Shown: positions 44,634-53,923, numbered from the stretch's first letter. The stretch is DNA of 64,000 nucleotides from Streptomyces venezuelae (GCF_008642315.1 NZ_CP029192.1:3658001-3722000); one strand, 5' to 3'. A program made the numbers and translations. Notes: generated by a model from the letters alone, not told the origin.

Positions 44634-45869
44634 GTGAACGACCCGAACACGCCGAGCGCCCACGAGACCGACCTCGGCGACCCCCTCGCCGCCTTCGCCG
44701 CCCTCCGCACCGACGAGGGCCGGGCCCTGCTCGACGAGGTGCGGGACGTCGCACCGGCCGATGAACTCGCGGCCGCCACCCGGCTACGCCGCACCCACCC
44801 GGCCCCCCTGGTCTCGGCGGCGCTCGCCCAGGCGCGGCTGCGCACCCGGGCCGCGGCGAAGTTCGGCGCCGAGGACGCGGCCCGCATGTTCTTCACACCG
44901 AACGGCGTCGAGCAGTCCACGCGCGCCTCCGTCGCCGCGCACCGCGCGGAGAGCTTCAAGGCCCTGGGCGTACGTTCACTCGCTGACCTGTGCTGCGGCA
45001 TCGGCGGCGACGCCATCGCCCTCGCACGCGCCGGGATCTCCGTGCTCGCCGTCGACCGTGACCCGCTGACCTGCGCGGTCGCCCGCGCCAACGCCGAGGC
45101 GCTCGGGCTCGCCGACCTGATCGAGGTGCGCGAGGCGGATGTCACCGACGTGGACACGTCCGCGTACGACGCCGTCTTCGTGGACCCCGCGCGGCGGGGT
45201 GGCCGCGGCCGGATCTTCGACCCCGAGGCCTACTCGCCGCCCCTGTCGTGGGCGATCGGAGCGGCGCTCGAAGCCCCGCTCGCCGCGCTGAAGATCGCCC
45301 CCGGCATCCCGCACGAGGCGATCCCCGTCGAGGCGGGCGCCGAGTGGATCTCGGACGGCGGCGACGTGAAGGAGGCCGTGCTCTGGTTCGGCACGGACAC
45401 CCCCGCCTCGCACCGCGCCACGCTCCTGCCCGGCGGCGCCTCCCTGTGGACCTCGCTCGCCGCGATGCTGCCCGACCCCGAGGTGCGTCCCGTCGGGCGC
45501 TATCTGTACGAGCCGGACGGTGCCGTCATCCGCGCGCACCTGGTCGCCGAGGTCGCCGCCCGGGTCGACGGCGGGCTCGTCGACGAGACCATCGCGTACG
45601 TCACCTCCGACGCCCTGCACCACACCCCGTACGCGACGGCGTACGAGATCACCGACCGCATCCCGTTCAATGTGAAGAAGCTGAAGGCCCTGCTGCGCGA
45701 GCGCGGGGTCGGCATCCTCACCGTGAAGAAGCGCGGTTCCGCCGTCGAACCCGAGGAGCTGCGGCGCAAGGTGAAGCCGCAGGGGAAGAACGCGGCGACC
45801 GTCTTCCTCACCCGGGTGGCGGGCGCCCCGACGATGCTGATCGGCCGGCCGGCGCCCTCACCGGCCTAA
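44634..45869 (+). CDS. Class I SAM-dependent methyltransferase with THUMP-like C-terminal domain
   Basis: 411 residues from the GTG at 44634. Seen: a helical N-terminus, the SAM motif LADLCCGIGGDAIALARAG (about 145-165) with VDRDPLTCAVARANAEALG, the acidic motif VDPARRGGRGRIFDPEAYSPP (which resembles RNA methyltransferase catalytic loops), and a C-terminal THUMP-like part (RIPFNVKKLKALLRERGVGILTVKKRG). The last domain suggests RNA binding, so a tRNA/rRNA methyltransferase is plausible. CACAAT eight bases before the GTG could be a -10 for a leaderless mRNA; an ATG three codons earlier is an alternative. The 3' end overlaps the ECF gene by 4 bases. Confidence 0.88.
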   Translation: MNDPNTPSAHETDLGDPLAAFAALRTDEGRALLDEVRDVAPADELAAATRLRRTHPAPLVSAALAQARLRTRAAAKFGAEDAARMFFTPNGVEQSTRASVAAHRAESFKALGVRSLADLCCGIGGDAIALARAGISVLAVDRDPLTCAVARANAEALGLADLIEVREADVTDVDTSAYDAVFVDPARRGGRGRIFDPEAYSPPLSWAIGAALEAPLAALKIAPGIPHEAIPVEAGAEWISDGGDVKEAVLWFGTDTPASHRATLLPGGASLWTSLAAMLPDPEVRPVGRYLYEPDGAVIRAHLVAEVAARVDGGLVDETIAYVTSDALHHTPYATAYEITDRIPFNVKKLKALLRERGVGILTVKKRGSAVEPEELRRKVKPQGKNAATVFLTRVAGAPTMLIGRPAPSPA

Positions 45870-47221
45870 GCACCCTCGCAAGAGGCGCTCTCCGCCGGCC
45901 GCGCCCCGCGCCCCGACCCGGCCCAGCAGTCGGCGGCCCGCGCGAGGAGCAGTTCCCGTTCCCGTTCGTTGCGCGCCAGCGACGCGGCCCGCTCGAACTC
46001 CGCGTGGGCCTCGTCGGTCCGTCCGAGGCGTTCCAGGAGGTCGCCCCGGACGCTGGGCAGCAAGTGGTAGTCCTTCAGGACGGGTTCGGCGGTCAGCGCG
46101 TCGACCAGGACCAGCCCGGCCTCCGTCCCCTGTGCCATCGCCACCGCGACCGCGCGGTTCAGCTCGACGACCGGGGAGGGGGCGCGGGCGGCGAGCAGAC
46201 CGTAGAGGGTGGCGATCTGCTGCCAGTCGGTCTCCTCGTAGCTGTGCGCGTGGGCGTGGCAGGCGGCGATCGCGGCCTGGAGGGCATACGGGCCGAGGGC
46301 GCCCGCCGGTGAGGGCGCCGTGGCCTGGGCCCGTGCCAGGGCGGCGAAACCGCGCCGGACCAGCATCTGGTTCCAGTGGGCGCGGCTCTGGTCCTTGAGC
46401 AGCACCGGCTCGCCGGCCGGGCCGGTGCGTGTCGCCGTGCGCGAGGCCTGCAGTTCGAGGAGCGCGGCCAGGCCGTGCGCCTCGGACTCCTCGGGCATGA
46501 GGGCGGTGAGCACCCTGGCAAGGCGCAGCGCGTCCTCGCAGAGCGCGGGGCGCACGAGGTCGTCGCCCGCGGTGGCCGCGTACCCCTCGTTGAAGATCAG
46601 GTAGATGACTTCGAGTACCGAGCCGAGGCGGGCGTCGCGGTCGGGGCCGTAGGGCACCTCGAAGGCGACGGCGCGGGCGGCGAGGGTGCGTTTGGCGCGC
46701 ACGATCCGCTGCGCCACGGTCGGTTCGGGGGCCAGCATCGCGCGGGCGATCTCCGCGGTGGACAGGCCGCCGAGGAGGCGCAGCGTGAGCGCCACGCGGG
46801 CCTCGGTGGAGAGCACCGGGTGGCAGGCGATGAAGACGAGGCGCAGGAGGTCGTCGTCGATGGCGTCGGGGTCGGCGGGTTCGAGCGGGCCCGCCTGCGC
46901 CGGGGCGGTCTCCAGGTCGCGGCCGACCTCGGCGAGCTTGCGTGCGTAGCGCTCACGGCGGCGCACCAGGTCGACGGCGCGGTTCCTGGCGGTGGCCATG
47001 AGCCAGGCGCCCGGGTTGTCGGGGACGCCTTGCGCGGGCCACTGTTCGAGGGCCGCCACGAGGGCGTCCTGCGCCAGTTCCTCGGCGATGCCGACGTCTC
47101 GTACGATCCGCGTGACACCGGCGATGATCCGTGGCGACTCCATGCGGAAGACGGTTTCGATGGCCTGACGAGTGGCCTGGGCGGCCTGGCGGGGGTGCTC
47201 CGGGGGATGGCTCACGGCCAT
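45866..47221 (-). CDS. ECF42-group RNA polymerase sigma factor with long C-terminal domain
   Basis: 451 residues, more than twice a normal ECF factor. Seen: sigma region 2 (ITRIVRDVGIAEELAQDALVAALEQWP, then NPGAWLMATARNRAVDLVRRRERY), region 4 (LRLLGGLSTAEIARAMLAPEPTVAQRIVRAKRTLA), then a helical C-terminal domain (about 205-451) with TPR-like units (AAIAACHAHAHSYEETDWQQIATLYGLLAARAPSPVVELNRAVAVAMAQG). This is the ECF42 plan, in which the C-terminal domain replaces an anti-sigma factor and a DGPF protein is encoded next door, as here. Its signal is unknown. Confidence 0.93.
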   Translation of the reverse strand: MAVSHPPEHPRQAAQATRQAIETVFRMESPRIIAGVTRIVRDVGIAEELAQDALVAALEQWPAQGVPDNPGAWLMATARNRAVDLVRRRERYARKLAEVGRDLETAPAQAGPLEPADPDAIDDDLLRLVFIACHPVLSTEARVALTLRLLGGLSTAEIARAMLAPEPTVAQRIVRAKRTLAARAVAFEVPYGPDRDARLGSVLEVIYLIFNEGYAATAGDDLVRPALCEDALRLARVLTALMPEESEAHGLAALLELQASRTATRTGPAGEPVLLKDQSRAHWNQMLVRRGFAALARAQATAPSPAGALGPYALQAAIAACHAHAHSYEETDWQQIATLYGLLAARAPSPVVELNRAVAVAMAQGTEAGLVLVDALTAEPVLKDYHLLPSVRGDLLERLGRTDEAHAEFERAASLARNERERELLLARAADCWAGSGRGARPAESASCEGA

Positions 47222-47270
47222 CCATCAGAGCACCCCCGCGCCACCGCCGCAAAGGCAACCGGGGCGAGGT

Positions 47271-47624
47271 TCAGCCCTCGATCTCCCGGACCTCCGCGGT
47301 GATCGTCCAGTAGTCCTCGTGGGTCTTGAGGAACCGCTTGGTCCACTCGACGGCTTCCGCCATGTTCTTGGCCTGGCAGATGGAGTAGCCGCCGATGACC
47401 TCCTTGGTCTCGGTGAACGGGCCGTCCGTCGTGGACAGTTCACCCTTGTCCCAGGTCACGCGGGTGCCCTCGGCGGTCGGCCGCAGGCCGGCGGTGTCGA
47501 GCATGACCCCGGCCCTGGTGATCTCCTCCAGGAGCGCGCCCATGCGCTCCTGCAGTTCGGGGCTGGGGCCGCCCTCGGGCGCGTTGTTCTCGTCGATGCG
47601 GATCATCGTCAGGTAGCGCGGCAT
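47271..47624 (-). CDS. DGPF-domain (YCII-related) protein, partner of the ECF42 sigma factor
   Basis: 117 residues. Seen: MPRYLTMIRIDENNAPEGG at the start, the signature TDGPFTETKE near residue 70, and GYSICQAKNMAEAVEWTKRF. DGPF proteins are small alpha/beta-barrel dimers and the conserved genetic neighbours and targets of ECF42 factors. The ATG at 47624 follows GGGGAGACCACC. It lies 49 bases upstream of the sigma gene on the same strand. Confidence 0.92.
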   Translation of the reverse strand: MPRYLTMIRIDENNAPEGGPSPELQERMGALLEEITRAGVMLDTAGLRPTAEGTRVTWDKGELSTTDGPFTETKEVIGGYSICQAKNMAEAVEWTKRFLKTHEDYWTITAEVREIEG

Positions 47625-47667
47625 GGTGGTCTCCCCTTCGGGTGGCGGCGGGGCTTCTCCTCGCCTC

Positions 47668-49197
47668 TCACCCCTGCGTCGAACGGGAGACGCCCGTTTC
47701 GACATCGTCGCCGAGATTTTTCGAAGTTTCTTCCCCGACGGCTGTTCTCGCAGGTCGCGACGGTGTGGCCGGGGTCGCGGCGGGAGGCGTACGGCGTCCG
47801 TGCAGGACCGCGGTCGCCAGCGCGGCCGCCACCAGGAGCCCCGCGGACACCGCGAAGGCGGCCGCGTACCCGTCGGCGAGGGCGCCCCTGCCGCTCCCCT
47901 CCCCCGTGGCGCTCGCCGCGACGGTGACCAGGACCGCGAGGCCGAGGGAGCCGCCGAGCTGGCGGGAGCTGTTGAGCAGCCCGGAGGCCATGCCGGTCTC
48001 CTCCGGGGCGACGCCGCCGGTCGCCGCCGTGCCGAGCGGTACGAAGCACATGCCGATGCCGACGCTCGCGACCAGCGAGGGCCCGAGGATCGAGGAGAGG
48101 AACGTGCCGCCCGCCTCGACGGTGAGCGCGAACCACCCGAACCCGGCGGCGCCGAGCAGCCCGCCCGCCACGAGGAGCGTCCGCTCGCCGAGCCGCCCGA
48201 CCGTCCGGGTCGCCACCGCCGACCCGGCCACGACGCCCGCGCAGAACGGCAGGAACGCGGCGCCGGCCGCGGTCGGCCCGTACTCCATCACCTCCTGGAG
48301 GTAGAGCGAGGTGAAGTAGAACGCGGCGAACTGTCCCGAGGACATCAGGAGGGCGAAGACGTTCGCGGAGAGCACGGGCCGGTGCGCCGTGCCGAGCAGG
48401 CCGAGCCGCAGCAGGGGCTCGCGCTTGCGGGCCTCGACGGCGGCGAAGGCGGCGAGCAGCGCGGCCGCGGCGCCGAGCGTGCCGAGGGTGGTGCCCGACG
48501 TCCAGCCGTACGTCTCCGTGCGCACGAGGCCGAGGACGAGCAGCGTCGCCCCGGCCGTGACGAGCAGGGCTCCGGTGACGTCGAGGCGGGGCGCGGGGTC
48601 CTTGCGGCGGTCGGCGGGCACGCCGCGCCGGGCGGCGAGGAGCGCGGCGAGCACCACGGGGACGTTGATCAGCATCACGGAGCGCCAGCCCACCCAGTCG
48701 GTGAGCAGACCGCCCGCCATGATCCCGACGGCGCCGCCGAGCGCCCCGGAGACGCCCCACAGGCCGAGCGCACGGGACCGCGCGGGCCCCGCCGCGTAGT
48801 TCACGGTGATCAGGGCGAGCGCGACGGGTGCGAGCGCCGCCGCACCCGCGCCCTGCACCGCCCGCGCCGCGATGAGCTGCCCCGGCGCGAGGGCGAGCCC
48901 GCCCGCGAGGCTCGCCGCGCCGAAGACCGCGAAGCCCCAGGTGAGGGTGCGCCGCCGTCCGGCGAGGTCGGCGAGGCGCCCGCCGAGCATGAGCAGACCG
49001 CCGAAAGCCAGCGCATAGGCGTTGACGACCCACAGCAGCGAGTCGGGGGCGAAGCCGAGGTCGGCGCCCATGTCGGGCAGGGCGATGTTGACGACGGACA
49101 TGTCGAGGGAGACGAGGAACTGCACGGTGAGCAGCACCGGCAGCAGCAGACGCCCGGGGTGGGCGTCCGGGCTCGGATTCGGGTTCACGTTCTCCAT
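47668..49197 (-). CDS. MFS drug exporter (DHA2/EmrB type, 14 TM)
   Basis: 509 residues. Seen: LPVLLTVQFLVSLDMSVVNIALPDMGADLG (TM1 with the DHA2 motif D1), the loop GGRLADLAGRRRTL (motif A), VQGAGAAALAPVALALI, GVSGALGGAVGIMAGGLLTDWVGWRSVMLINVP (antiporter motif C region), and about 14 hydrophobic segments. It is probably a proton-driven exporter of toxic compounds. The ATG at 49197 sits 15 bases from the palindrome shared with the divergent TetR gene, so repression by that protein is very likely. Confidence 0.93.
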   Translation of the reverse strand: MENVNPNPSPDAHPGRLLLPVLLTVQFLVSLDMSVVNIALPDMGADLGFAPDSLLWVVNAYALAFGGLLMLGGRLADLAGRRRTLTWGFAVFGAASLAGGLALAPGQLIAARAVQGAGAAALAPVALALITVNYAAGPARSRALGLWGVSGALGGAVGIMAGGLLTDWVGWRSVMLINVPVVLAALLAARRGVPADRRKDPAPRLDVTGALLVTAGATLLVLGLVRTETYGWTSGTTLGTLGAAAALLAAFAAVEARKREPLLRLGLLGTAHRPVLSANVFALLMSSGQFAAFYFTSLYLQEVMEYGPTAAGAAFLPFCAGVVAGSAVATRTVGRLGERTLLVAGGLLGAAGFGWFALTVEAGGTFLSSILGPSLVASVGIGMCFVPLGTAATGGVAPEETGMASGLLNSSRQLGGSLGLAVLVTVAASATGEGSGRGALADGYAAAFAVSAGLLVAAALATAVLHGRRTPPAATPATPSRPARTAVGEETSKNLGDDVETGVSRSTQG

Positions 49198-49210
49198 GGG
49201 ACGGACATTA

Positions 49211-49224
49211 CTATACGCGTATAG
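49211..49224. promoter_or_regulatory. TetR operator, perfect 14-bp palindrome CTATACGCGTATAG
   Basis: It lies in the 81-base gap between the divergent exporter and TetR genes. Its TATACG/TATAGT halves can also serve as -10 boxes in both directions, so repressor binding would directly block both promoters. The exporter ATG is only 14 bases away. Confidence 0.75.
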
Positions 49225-49278
49225 AAATAGCGCAAGGGTTGAGTCCCGGCACCCCGGAGCAGGCGCGACAATGAGCAG

Positions 49279-50001
49279 GTGGCAGCAGAAGACAACGAGC
49301 AGACGGACCCCTCGAAGAAGGCCGAGGCCCCGGCCCCGGCGAAGAAGCGCTCCGTGGGCCGCCCCCGCCGCATCGACCCGGAGACGATCGTCGCGACAGC
49401 CCGCCGGATCCTGGAGACCGAGGGTGTCGCGGGCCTGAGCATGCGCAGGGTCGCCAAGGAGGTCGGCACGACACCGATGGCGCTCTACCACCACGTCCGC
49501 GACAAGGACGAGCTCCTGATGCTCACGCTCGCGGGCACGGCCGCCACCGTCCCGCGCCCCGACCTCCCCGCCGACCCGCGCGACCGCCTCCTCGCCGTCT
49601 CGCTGCACATGCACGGCACGCTGGCGCGGATGCCCTGGGTGGTCGAGGTGCTCAGCCTCGGCGACCTCACCGACGAGGGCGCGCTGTGGATGGTCGAGGA
49701 GATCGTCGCCTGCGGCATCGCGTGCGGGCTCACTCCCGAGGAGGCCGTACGCGCGTACCGGACCATCTGGCACTGCGTCTACGGGGACCTCGTGTTCCGC
49801 CGCGCGATGGAGCGCCGCGCCGAGGACCCGGCCCGCAGGCGCCACTTCCCCGACCTGCTCGCCGACGCGGACGCGACCGAACTCCCCCACCTCGCGGCGC
49901 TGGCGGACCGCTGGTCGGAGCTCACCGACGACTACGACGCGACCGGCCAACTAGGGGCGGTCATCGACGGATTGCTGGGCCGGGCGTCTCAGCGGCACTG
50001 A
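49279..50001 (+). CDS. TetR-family repressor of the divergent exporter
   Basis: 240 residues. Seen: a disordered Glu/Lys/Ala-rich start, an N-terminal helix-turn-helix (ETIVATARRILETEGVAGLSMRRVAKEVGTTPMALYHHVRDKDELL, about 35-80) and a TetR_C-like ligand domain with LHMHGTLARMPWVVEVLS. The layout is that of TetR proteins controlling DHA2 exporters. The GTG start is used. The ligand is presumably the substrate of the exporter. Confidence 0.92.
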   Translation: MAAEDNEQTDPSKKAEAPAPAKKRSVGRPRRIDPETIVATARRILETEGVAGLSMRRVAKEVGTTPMALYHHVRDKDELLMLTLAGTAATVPRPDLPADPRDRLLAVSLHMHGTLARMPWVVEVLSLGDLTDEGALWMVEEIVACGIACGLTPEEAVRAYRTIWHCVYGDLVFRRAMERRAEDPARRRHFPDLLADADATELPHLAALADRWSELTDDYDATGQLGAVIDGLLGRASQRH

Positions 50002-50029
50002 CCCGAAGGAACGTGCGAGGCTCCCCCAC

Positions 50030-50617
50030 ATGCCCTTCGACCACAACGACCACTACCACCGCTTGCTCCTCGGGAACCTGCCGCCGGGCGGCCGCACCGC
50101 CCTCGACATCGGCTGCGGCACGGGCCGCTTCGCCCGCCGCCTCGCCGCCCGCGGCTACGAGGTCGACGCGCTGGACCCGTCGGCCGAGGTCATCGCCGAG
50201 GCGGCGGCCGCGGGCGGCGGCCCCCGCTTCCGCCGAGCGGACGTGACGAAGGAGTCCCTCCCCGCGGCCCACTACGACGTCATCACCTGCCTGGCGAGCC
50301 TGCACCACATGCCCTTCGGCACGGTGACCCGCCTCCACGACGCCCTCGCCCCGGGCGGCACCCTGCTCGTCCTCGGCTGCTACGCCGGCATGACCTGGTG
50401 GGACGTCGTGGCATCCCCCGCGAACGCGGTGGCAAGGGCGACGGTGTACGCCTCGGAGCGCCTGCGCGGCGACCACACGCCCCCGCTCAAAGCCCCCGTG
50501 CACCAGCCGGACATGCGACTCCCCGACATCCGCACGGAGGCGGCCCGCCTCCTGCCGGGCAGCAAGGTGCGCCAACTGCTCTTCTGGCGCTACTTGCTGA
50601 CGTACGAGAAGGCCTAG
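50030..50617 (+). CDS. Class I SAM-dependent methyltransferase
   Basis: 195 residues. Seen: the SAM motif TALDIGCGTGRFARRLAARG (about 23-42), the acidic end of strand 2 in VDALDPSAEVI, and motif III-like FGTVTRLHDALAPGGTLLVLG. The substrate-binding part is small, so this is a small-molecule methyltransferase of unknown target. It starts 28 bases after the TetR gene on the same strand, probably in one transcript with it. Its stop overlaps the convergent small gene by 4 bases. Confidence 0.9.
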   Translation: MPFDHNDHYHRLLLGNLPPGGRTALDIGCGTGRFARRLAARGYEVDALDPSAEVIAEAAAAGGGPRFRRADVTKESLPAAHYDVITCLASLHHMPFGTVTRLHDALAPGGTLLVLGCYAGMTWWDVVASPANAVARATVYASERLRGDHTPPLKAPVHQPDMRLPDIRTEAARLLPGSKVRQLLFWRYLLTYEKA

Positions 50618-50886
50618 ACGCCCCCCGCCGTCCCGCCCTCCACCGACTCGAACCGCCACCGGTGCACGGCCCGCGTCACCAGCCCCTCCGCCGGCTCCGG
50701 GAGTTCGGGCAGCTCCGCGTCGTACGCGGCGTCCCACCAGGTGATGACGAGCACCCGGTCCTGCGGTGCGCGGAACGTCTCGCGGCGGACCGGGGCGCCG
50801 TCGAGGCGCTGGGTGCGGGCCCAGGCGAGCAGTTCGTCGCCGCGGCCCTCCGCCGCCCGGGCCTCCCACATCAGCGCGACGGTCAT
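50614..50886 (-). CDS. Small alpha/beta protein coupled to tsaD
   Basis: 90 residues. Seen: [33 protein letters not shown] and WRFESVEGG, which give a beta-alpha-beta-beta pattern compatible with a dimeric alpha/beta-barrel (antibiotic-monooxygenase-like) fold. The ATG overlaps the tsaD stop (ATGA), so it is the last gene of the tsaB-rimI-tsaD transcript. Function unknown. Confidence 0.75.
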   Translation of the reverse strand: MTVALMWEARAAEGRGDELLAWARTQRLDGAPVRRETFRAPQDRVLVITWWDAAYDAELPELPEPAEGLVTRAVHRWRFESVEGGTAGGV

Positions 50887-51995
50887 GAGTACAGGTTCTC
50901 CTTGCTGACCTCGTGCACGTGGTCGTAGGAGTGCGTGTGGGCGTGGCCCGGCACGTGCGGTTCGGTGACCGGGAGCGAGGAGTCCGCCGACAGGTCCCAG
51001 GACGACGCCGCGCGGTTGCGCGCCACCATCTCCGCGCCGAGGGCCGCGACCATCGCGCCGTTGTCCGTGCAGAGCTTGGGGCGCGGCACGCGCAGCAGGA
51101 TGCCCGCCTTCTCGCACCGCTCCTGGGCGAGGGCGCGCAGGCGCGAGTTGGCGGCCACGCCGCCGCCGATCATGAGGTGGTCGACGCCCTCGTCCTTGCA
51201 GGCCCGCACGGCCTTGCGGGTCAGCACGTCGACGACCGCCTCCTGGAAGGACGCCGACACGTCACGCACCGGCACCTCCTCGCCCGCGGCCCGCTTCGCC
51301 TCGATCCAGCGGGCGACGGACGTCTTCAGGCCGGAGAAGGAGAAGTCGTACGCGGCGTCGCGGGGTCCGGTGAGACCGCGCGGGAAGGCGATCGCGTTCG
51401 GGTCGCCCTCGCGCGCGTAGCGGTCGATGACGGGACCGCCGGGGAAGCCGAGGTTCAGCACGCGCGCGATCTTGTCGAACGCCTCGCCCGCCGCGTCGTC
51501 GATGGTCGAGCCCAGCGGCCGGACGTCGGAGGTGATGTCCTCCGAGAGCAGCAGCGACGAGTGGCCGCCGGAGACCAGGAGCGCCATCGTCGGCTCGGGC
51601 AGCGGCCCGTGCTCCAGCTGGTCGACGCAGATGTGCGAGGCGAGGTGGTTGACGCCGTAGAGCGGCTTCCCGAGCGCGTACGCGTACGCCTTCGCGGCCG
51701 AGACGCCGACGAGCAGCGCGCCCGCGAGGCCGGGACCGGCGGTCACCGCGATGCCGTCGAGGTCCTTCGCGGTGACGCCCGCCTCCTTCAGGGCGCGGTC
51801 GATGGTGGGCACCATCGCTTCGAGGTGGGCGCGGGAGGCCACCTCGGGCACGACGCCGCCGAAGCGCGCGTGCTCGTCGACGCTGGAGGCGACGGCGTCC
51901 GCGAGCAGCGTGGTGCCGCGGACGATGCCGACGCCGGTCTCGTCGCAGGAGGTCTCGATGCCGAGGACGAGGGGTTCGTCGCGCGTGCTAGCCAT
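50883..51995 (-). CDS. tsaD: tRNA N6-adenosine threonylcarbamoyltransferase TsaD
   Basis: 370 residues. It transfers the threonylcarbamoyl group to A37 of tRNAs reading ANN codons (t6A), together with TsaB and TsaE. Seen: [15 protein letters not shown] at the start, the metal-binding His motif [55 protein letters not shown] and [11 protein letters not shown]. An extra C-terminal tail rich in His ([16 protein letters not shown]) goes beyond the usual family end. It overlaps rimI by 8 bases and the next small gene by 4. Confidence 0.97.
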   Translation of the reverse strand: MASTRDEPLVLGIETSCDETGVGIVRGTTLLADAVASSVDEHARFGGVVPEVASRAHLEAMVPTIDRALKEAGVTAKDLDGIAVTAGPGLAGALLVGVSAAKAYAYALGKPLYGVNHLASHICVDQLEHGPLPEPTMALLVSGGHSSLLLSEDITSDVRPLGSTIDDAAGEAFDKIARVLNLGFPGGPVIDRYAREGDPNAIAFPRGLTGPRDAAYDFSFSGLKTSVARWIEAKRAAGEEVPVRDVSASFQEAVVDVLTRKAVRACKDEGVDHLMIGGGVAANSRLRALAQERCEKAGILLRVPRPKLCTDNGAMVAALGAEMVARNRAASSWDLSADSSLPVTEPHVPGHAHTHSYDHVHEVSKENLYS

Positions 51996-52539
51996 GGATC
52001 TCGGTTCCTTGTACGCCGGATGCGGGGGTGGAGGGATCGGTGCGGCGCATGACCAGGGCGTCCACGTTGCCGGGCTGGTAGTAGCCGCGCCGGAAGCCGA
52101 TGGGCTCGAAGCCGAAGCGCTCGTACAGCTTCTGCGCCCGTGTGTTGTCGACCCGCACTTCCAGCATCACCTCGGCGCACTCGAAGGCGGTCGCGGCCTG
52201 GAGCAGGTCGGTGAGGAGCCGGGCGCCGAGGCCGGTGCCCCAGTGGTCGCGGGCCACCGCGATGGTCTGGACGTCGGCGACCGCGGCGAAGCCGCTGTCA
52301 GGCACAGTTCCGGAGGCGGCGAGTCCCGCGTACCCGACGAGGCGGTCGCCGTCCATGGCCACCACATAGCGGCGGGTGGCCAGCGGCCCGCGCGCGTGGG
52401 CGAGCTCGGACCAGAACATCCCGCGCGACCAGGCGTCGTCCGGGAAGAGCTCCTTCTCCAGGACGAAGACCGCGTCGATGTCCCACCAGCGCATCTCGCG
52501 CAGCACGGCGGACTCCGTCACCTGGGTCACCTGGGTCAC
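51988..52539 (-). CDS. rimI: Ribosomal protein S18 alanine N-acetyltransferase RimI
   Basis: 183 residues. Seen: the GNAT fold with [34 protein letters not shown], the acetyl-CoA loop [19 protein letters not shown] (R/Q-x2-G-x-G/A), and [29 protein letters not shown] with the terminal Tyr acid. It lies between tsaB and tsaD, where rimI is conserved across bacteria. Three GTG codons in the repeated sequence GTGACCCAG can start it; the first overlaps the tsaB TGA (GTGA). Confidence 0.94.
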   Translation of the reverse strand: MTQVTQVTESAVLREMRWWDIDAVFVLEKELFPDDAWSRGMFWSELAHARGPLATRRYVVAMDGDRLVGYAGLAASGTVPDSGFAAVADVQTIAVARDHWGTGLGARLLTDLLQAATAFECAEVMLEVRVDNTRAQKLYERFGFEPIGFRRGYYQPGNVDALVMRRTDPSTPASGVQGTEIHG

Positions 52540-53192
52540 TTCGGGGTGACCACCTTGTAGTTCTTCGGGACCTGCGCGTCAGGCCGGCGCAGGTACAGCG
52601 GCCGGGGCTCCAGGAGCTCCTCGCCCGCGGCCAGCCTCTCGGCGGCGATCGAGGCCAGCGCGGCCGCCGAGACGTGCTCGGGGGCGCGGGCGTCGGAGAA
52701 CGTGTCGGGGTAGAGCAGCGCGCCCGCGCCGACGGCGGGCAACCCCTCTACCTCGGCGGCGATGTCCGCGGGCCGGTCGACGGCGGGCTCGCCCGCGCGG
52801 GTGCGCACGTCGTCGTAGCGGGCCCAGTAGACCTCCTTGCGGCGGGCGTCGGTGGCCACCACGAAGGGGCCGCTCTCGATGCCCGAGGCGTACGCGAGGC
52901 CGTCCAGCGTGCACACTCCGTGCACCGGGACGCCGAGCGCGAGGCCGAAGGTGTCGGCGGTCATCAGGCCGACGCGGAGGCCGGTGTAGGGGCCGGGGCC
53001 CACGCCGACGACGATGCCGGTCACGGCGTCGAGTGTCAGGCCGGCCTCGGCGAGCACACGGTCGACGGCCGGAAGCAGCAGTTCCCCGTGGCGGCGGGCG
53101 TCCACCTGACTCGACTCCGCGATGACGGTGGAGCCGTCGTGGAGGGCGACGGTGACAGCGGGCGTTGCGGTATCCAGAGCGAGCAAGAGCAC
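52536..53192 (-). CDS. tsaB: TsaB, t6A synthesis partner of TsaD
   Basis: 218 residues. Seen: LLLALDTATPAVTVALHD at the start, HGELLLPAVDRVL, VGVGPGPYTGLRVGLMTADTFGLALGVPVHGVCTLDGLA (the ASKHA dimer region shared with TsaD) and ATDARRKEVYWARYDD. It is a non-catalytic paralogue of TsaD needed for complex formation. It is the first gene of the tsaB-rimI-tsaD transcript. tsaE lies about 1.1 kb upstream on the same strand, separated by two unrelated small genes. Confidence 0.94.
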   Translation of the reverse strand: MLLLALDTATPAVTVALHDGSTVIAESSQVDARRHGELLLPAVDRVLAEAGLTLDAVTGIVVGVGPGPYTGLRVGLMTADTFGLALGVPVHGVCTLDGLAYASGIESGPFVVATDARRKEVYWARYDDVRTRAGEPAVDRPADIAAEVEGLPAVGAGALLYPDTFSDARAPEHVSAAALASIAAERLAAGEELLEPRPLYLRRPDAQVPKNYKVVTPK

Positions 53193-53327
53193 GCGAACAG
53201 CCTACGGCTCCCGGGCGCCGCGCACGGCCCGCACGGGGATGAGGTGCGGCTGCCCGGGGATGGGGCACGGCTGCTGCTACCGTCACTCCGTAGCCATACG
53301 CAGTACGAAGAGGATGGGTGGCGCAAG

Positions 53328-53876
53328 GTGTCAAGGAGCAGCTCGGGATTCGTGGCCGGGCTCACCGCTGCCGCGCTCGCCGCGGTCGGGTTCCTCGCCT
53401 TCCAGGCATCGGCCAGCGCGCCGGACCACCCGGCGAAGGCCGACAAGTCGCCCTCCGCCTCCGCGTCGCGCGCCCCCAAGGACAAGAAGAACCCCGCGGC
53501 CGTGCCCGCGCAGTCCGGCACCGGCGAGCGCGTCGTGTACTCCCTGGAGGACGACCGCGTCTGGCTGGTCGAGGCGTCCGGCAAGGCCAAGCAGACGTTC
53601 AAGGTCACCCCGGGCACGGTCGACCCGGCTCCGGGCACGTACGCCGTCACGTCCCGGACGGGCCGTGTCACCGGTACGGATGGCGTGCCGATCGAGAACG
53701 TCGTGGTCTTCACGCTCACCGACGGGGTCGCGATCGGCTTCAGCGCCGCGGTCGACGGCTCGACGCCGAAGCCGGACCCGTCGAAGAAGACGGGCGGCAT
53801 CCGGCAGTCGCGCGAGCAGGCCAAGGCGATGTGGGAGTTCGCGCTGCGCGACAAGAAGGTCGTCGTCGTTCCCTGA
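53328..53876 (+). CDS. Secreted protein of unknown function
   Basis: 182 residues. Seen: a signal peptide SSSGFVAGLTAAALAAVGFLAFQASA, a Lys/Ser/Ala linker, and a beta-rich domain from about 62 (GERVVYSLEDDRVWLVEASGKAKQTFKVTPG) ending in MWEFALRDKKVVVVP. The GTG at 53328 is the only in-frame start just before the signal peptide. No Cys or catalytic motif is obvious. It is divergent from tsaB and convergent with the iron-box peptide gene. Confidence 0.82.
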   Translation: MSRSSSGFVAGLTAAALAAVGFLAFQASASAPDHPAKADKSPSASASRAPKDKKNPAAVPAQSGTGERVVYSLEDDRVWLVEASGKAKQTFKVTPGTVDPAPGTYAVTSRTGRVTGTDGVPIENVVVFTLTDGVAIGFSAAVDGSTPKPDPSKKTGGIRQSREQAKAMWEFALRDKKVVVVP

Positions 53877-53923
53877 TCGGAAAGTTCCTGATCGAAAAGT
53901 TCCTGATCAGGAGGGTTTCCTGA

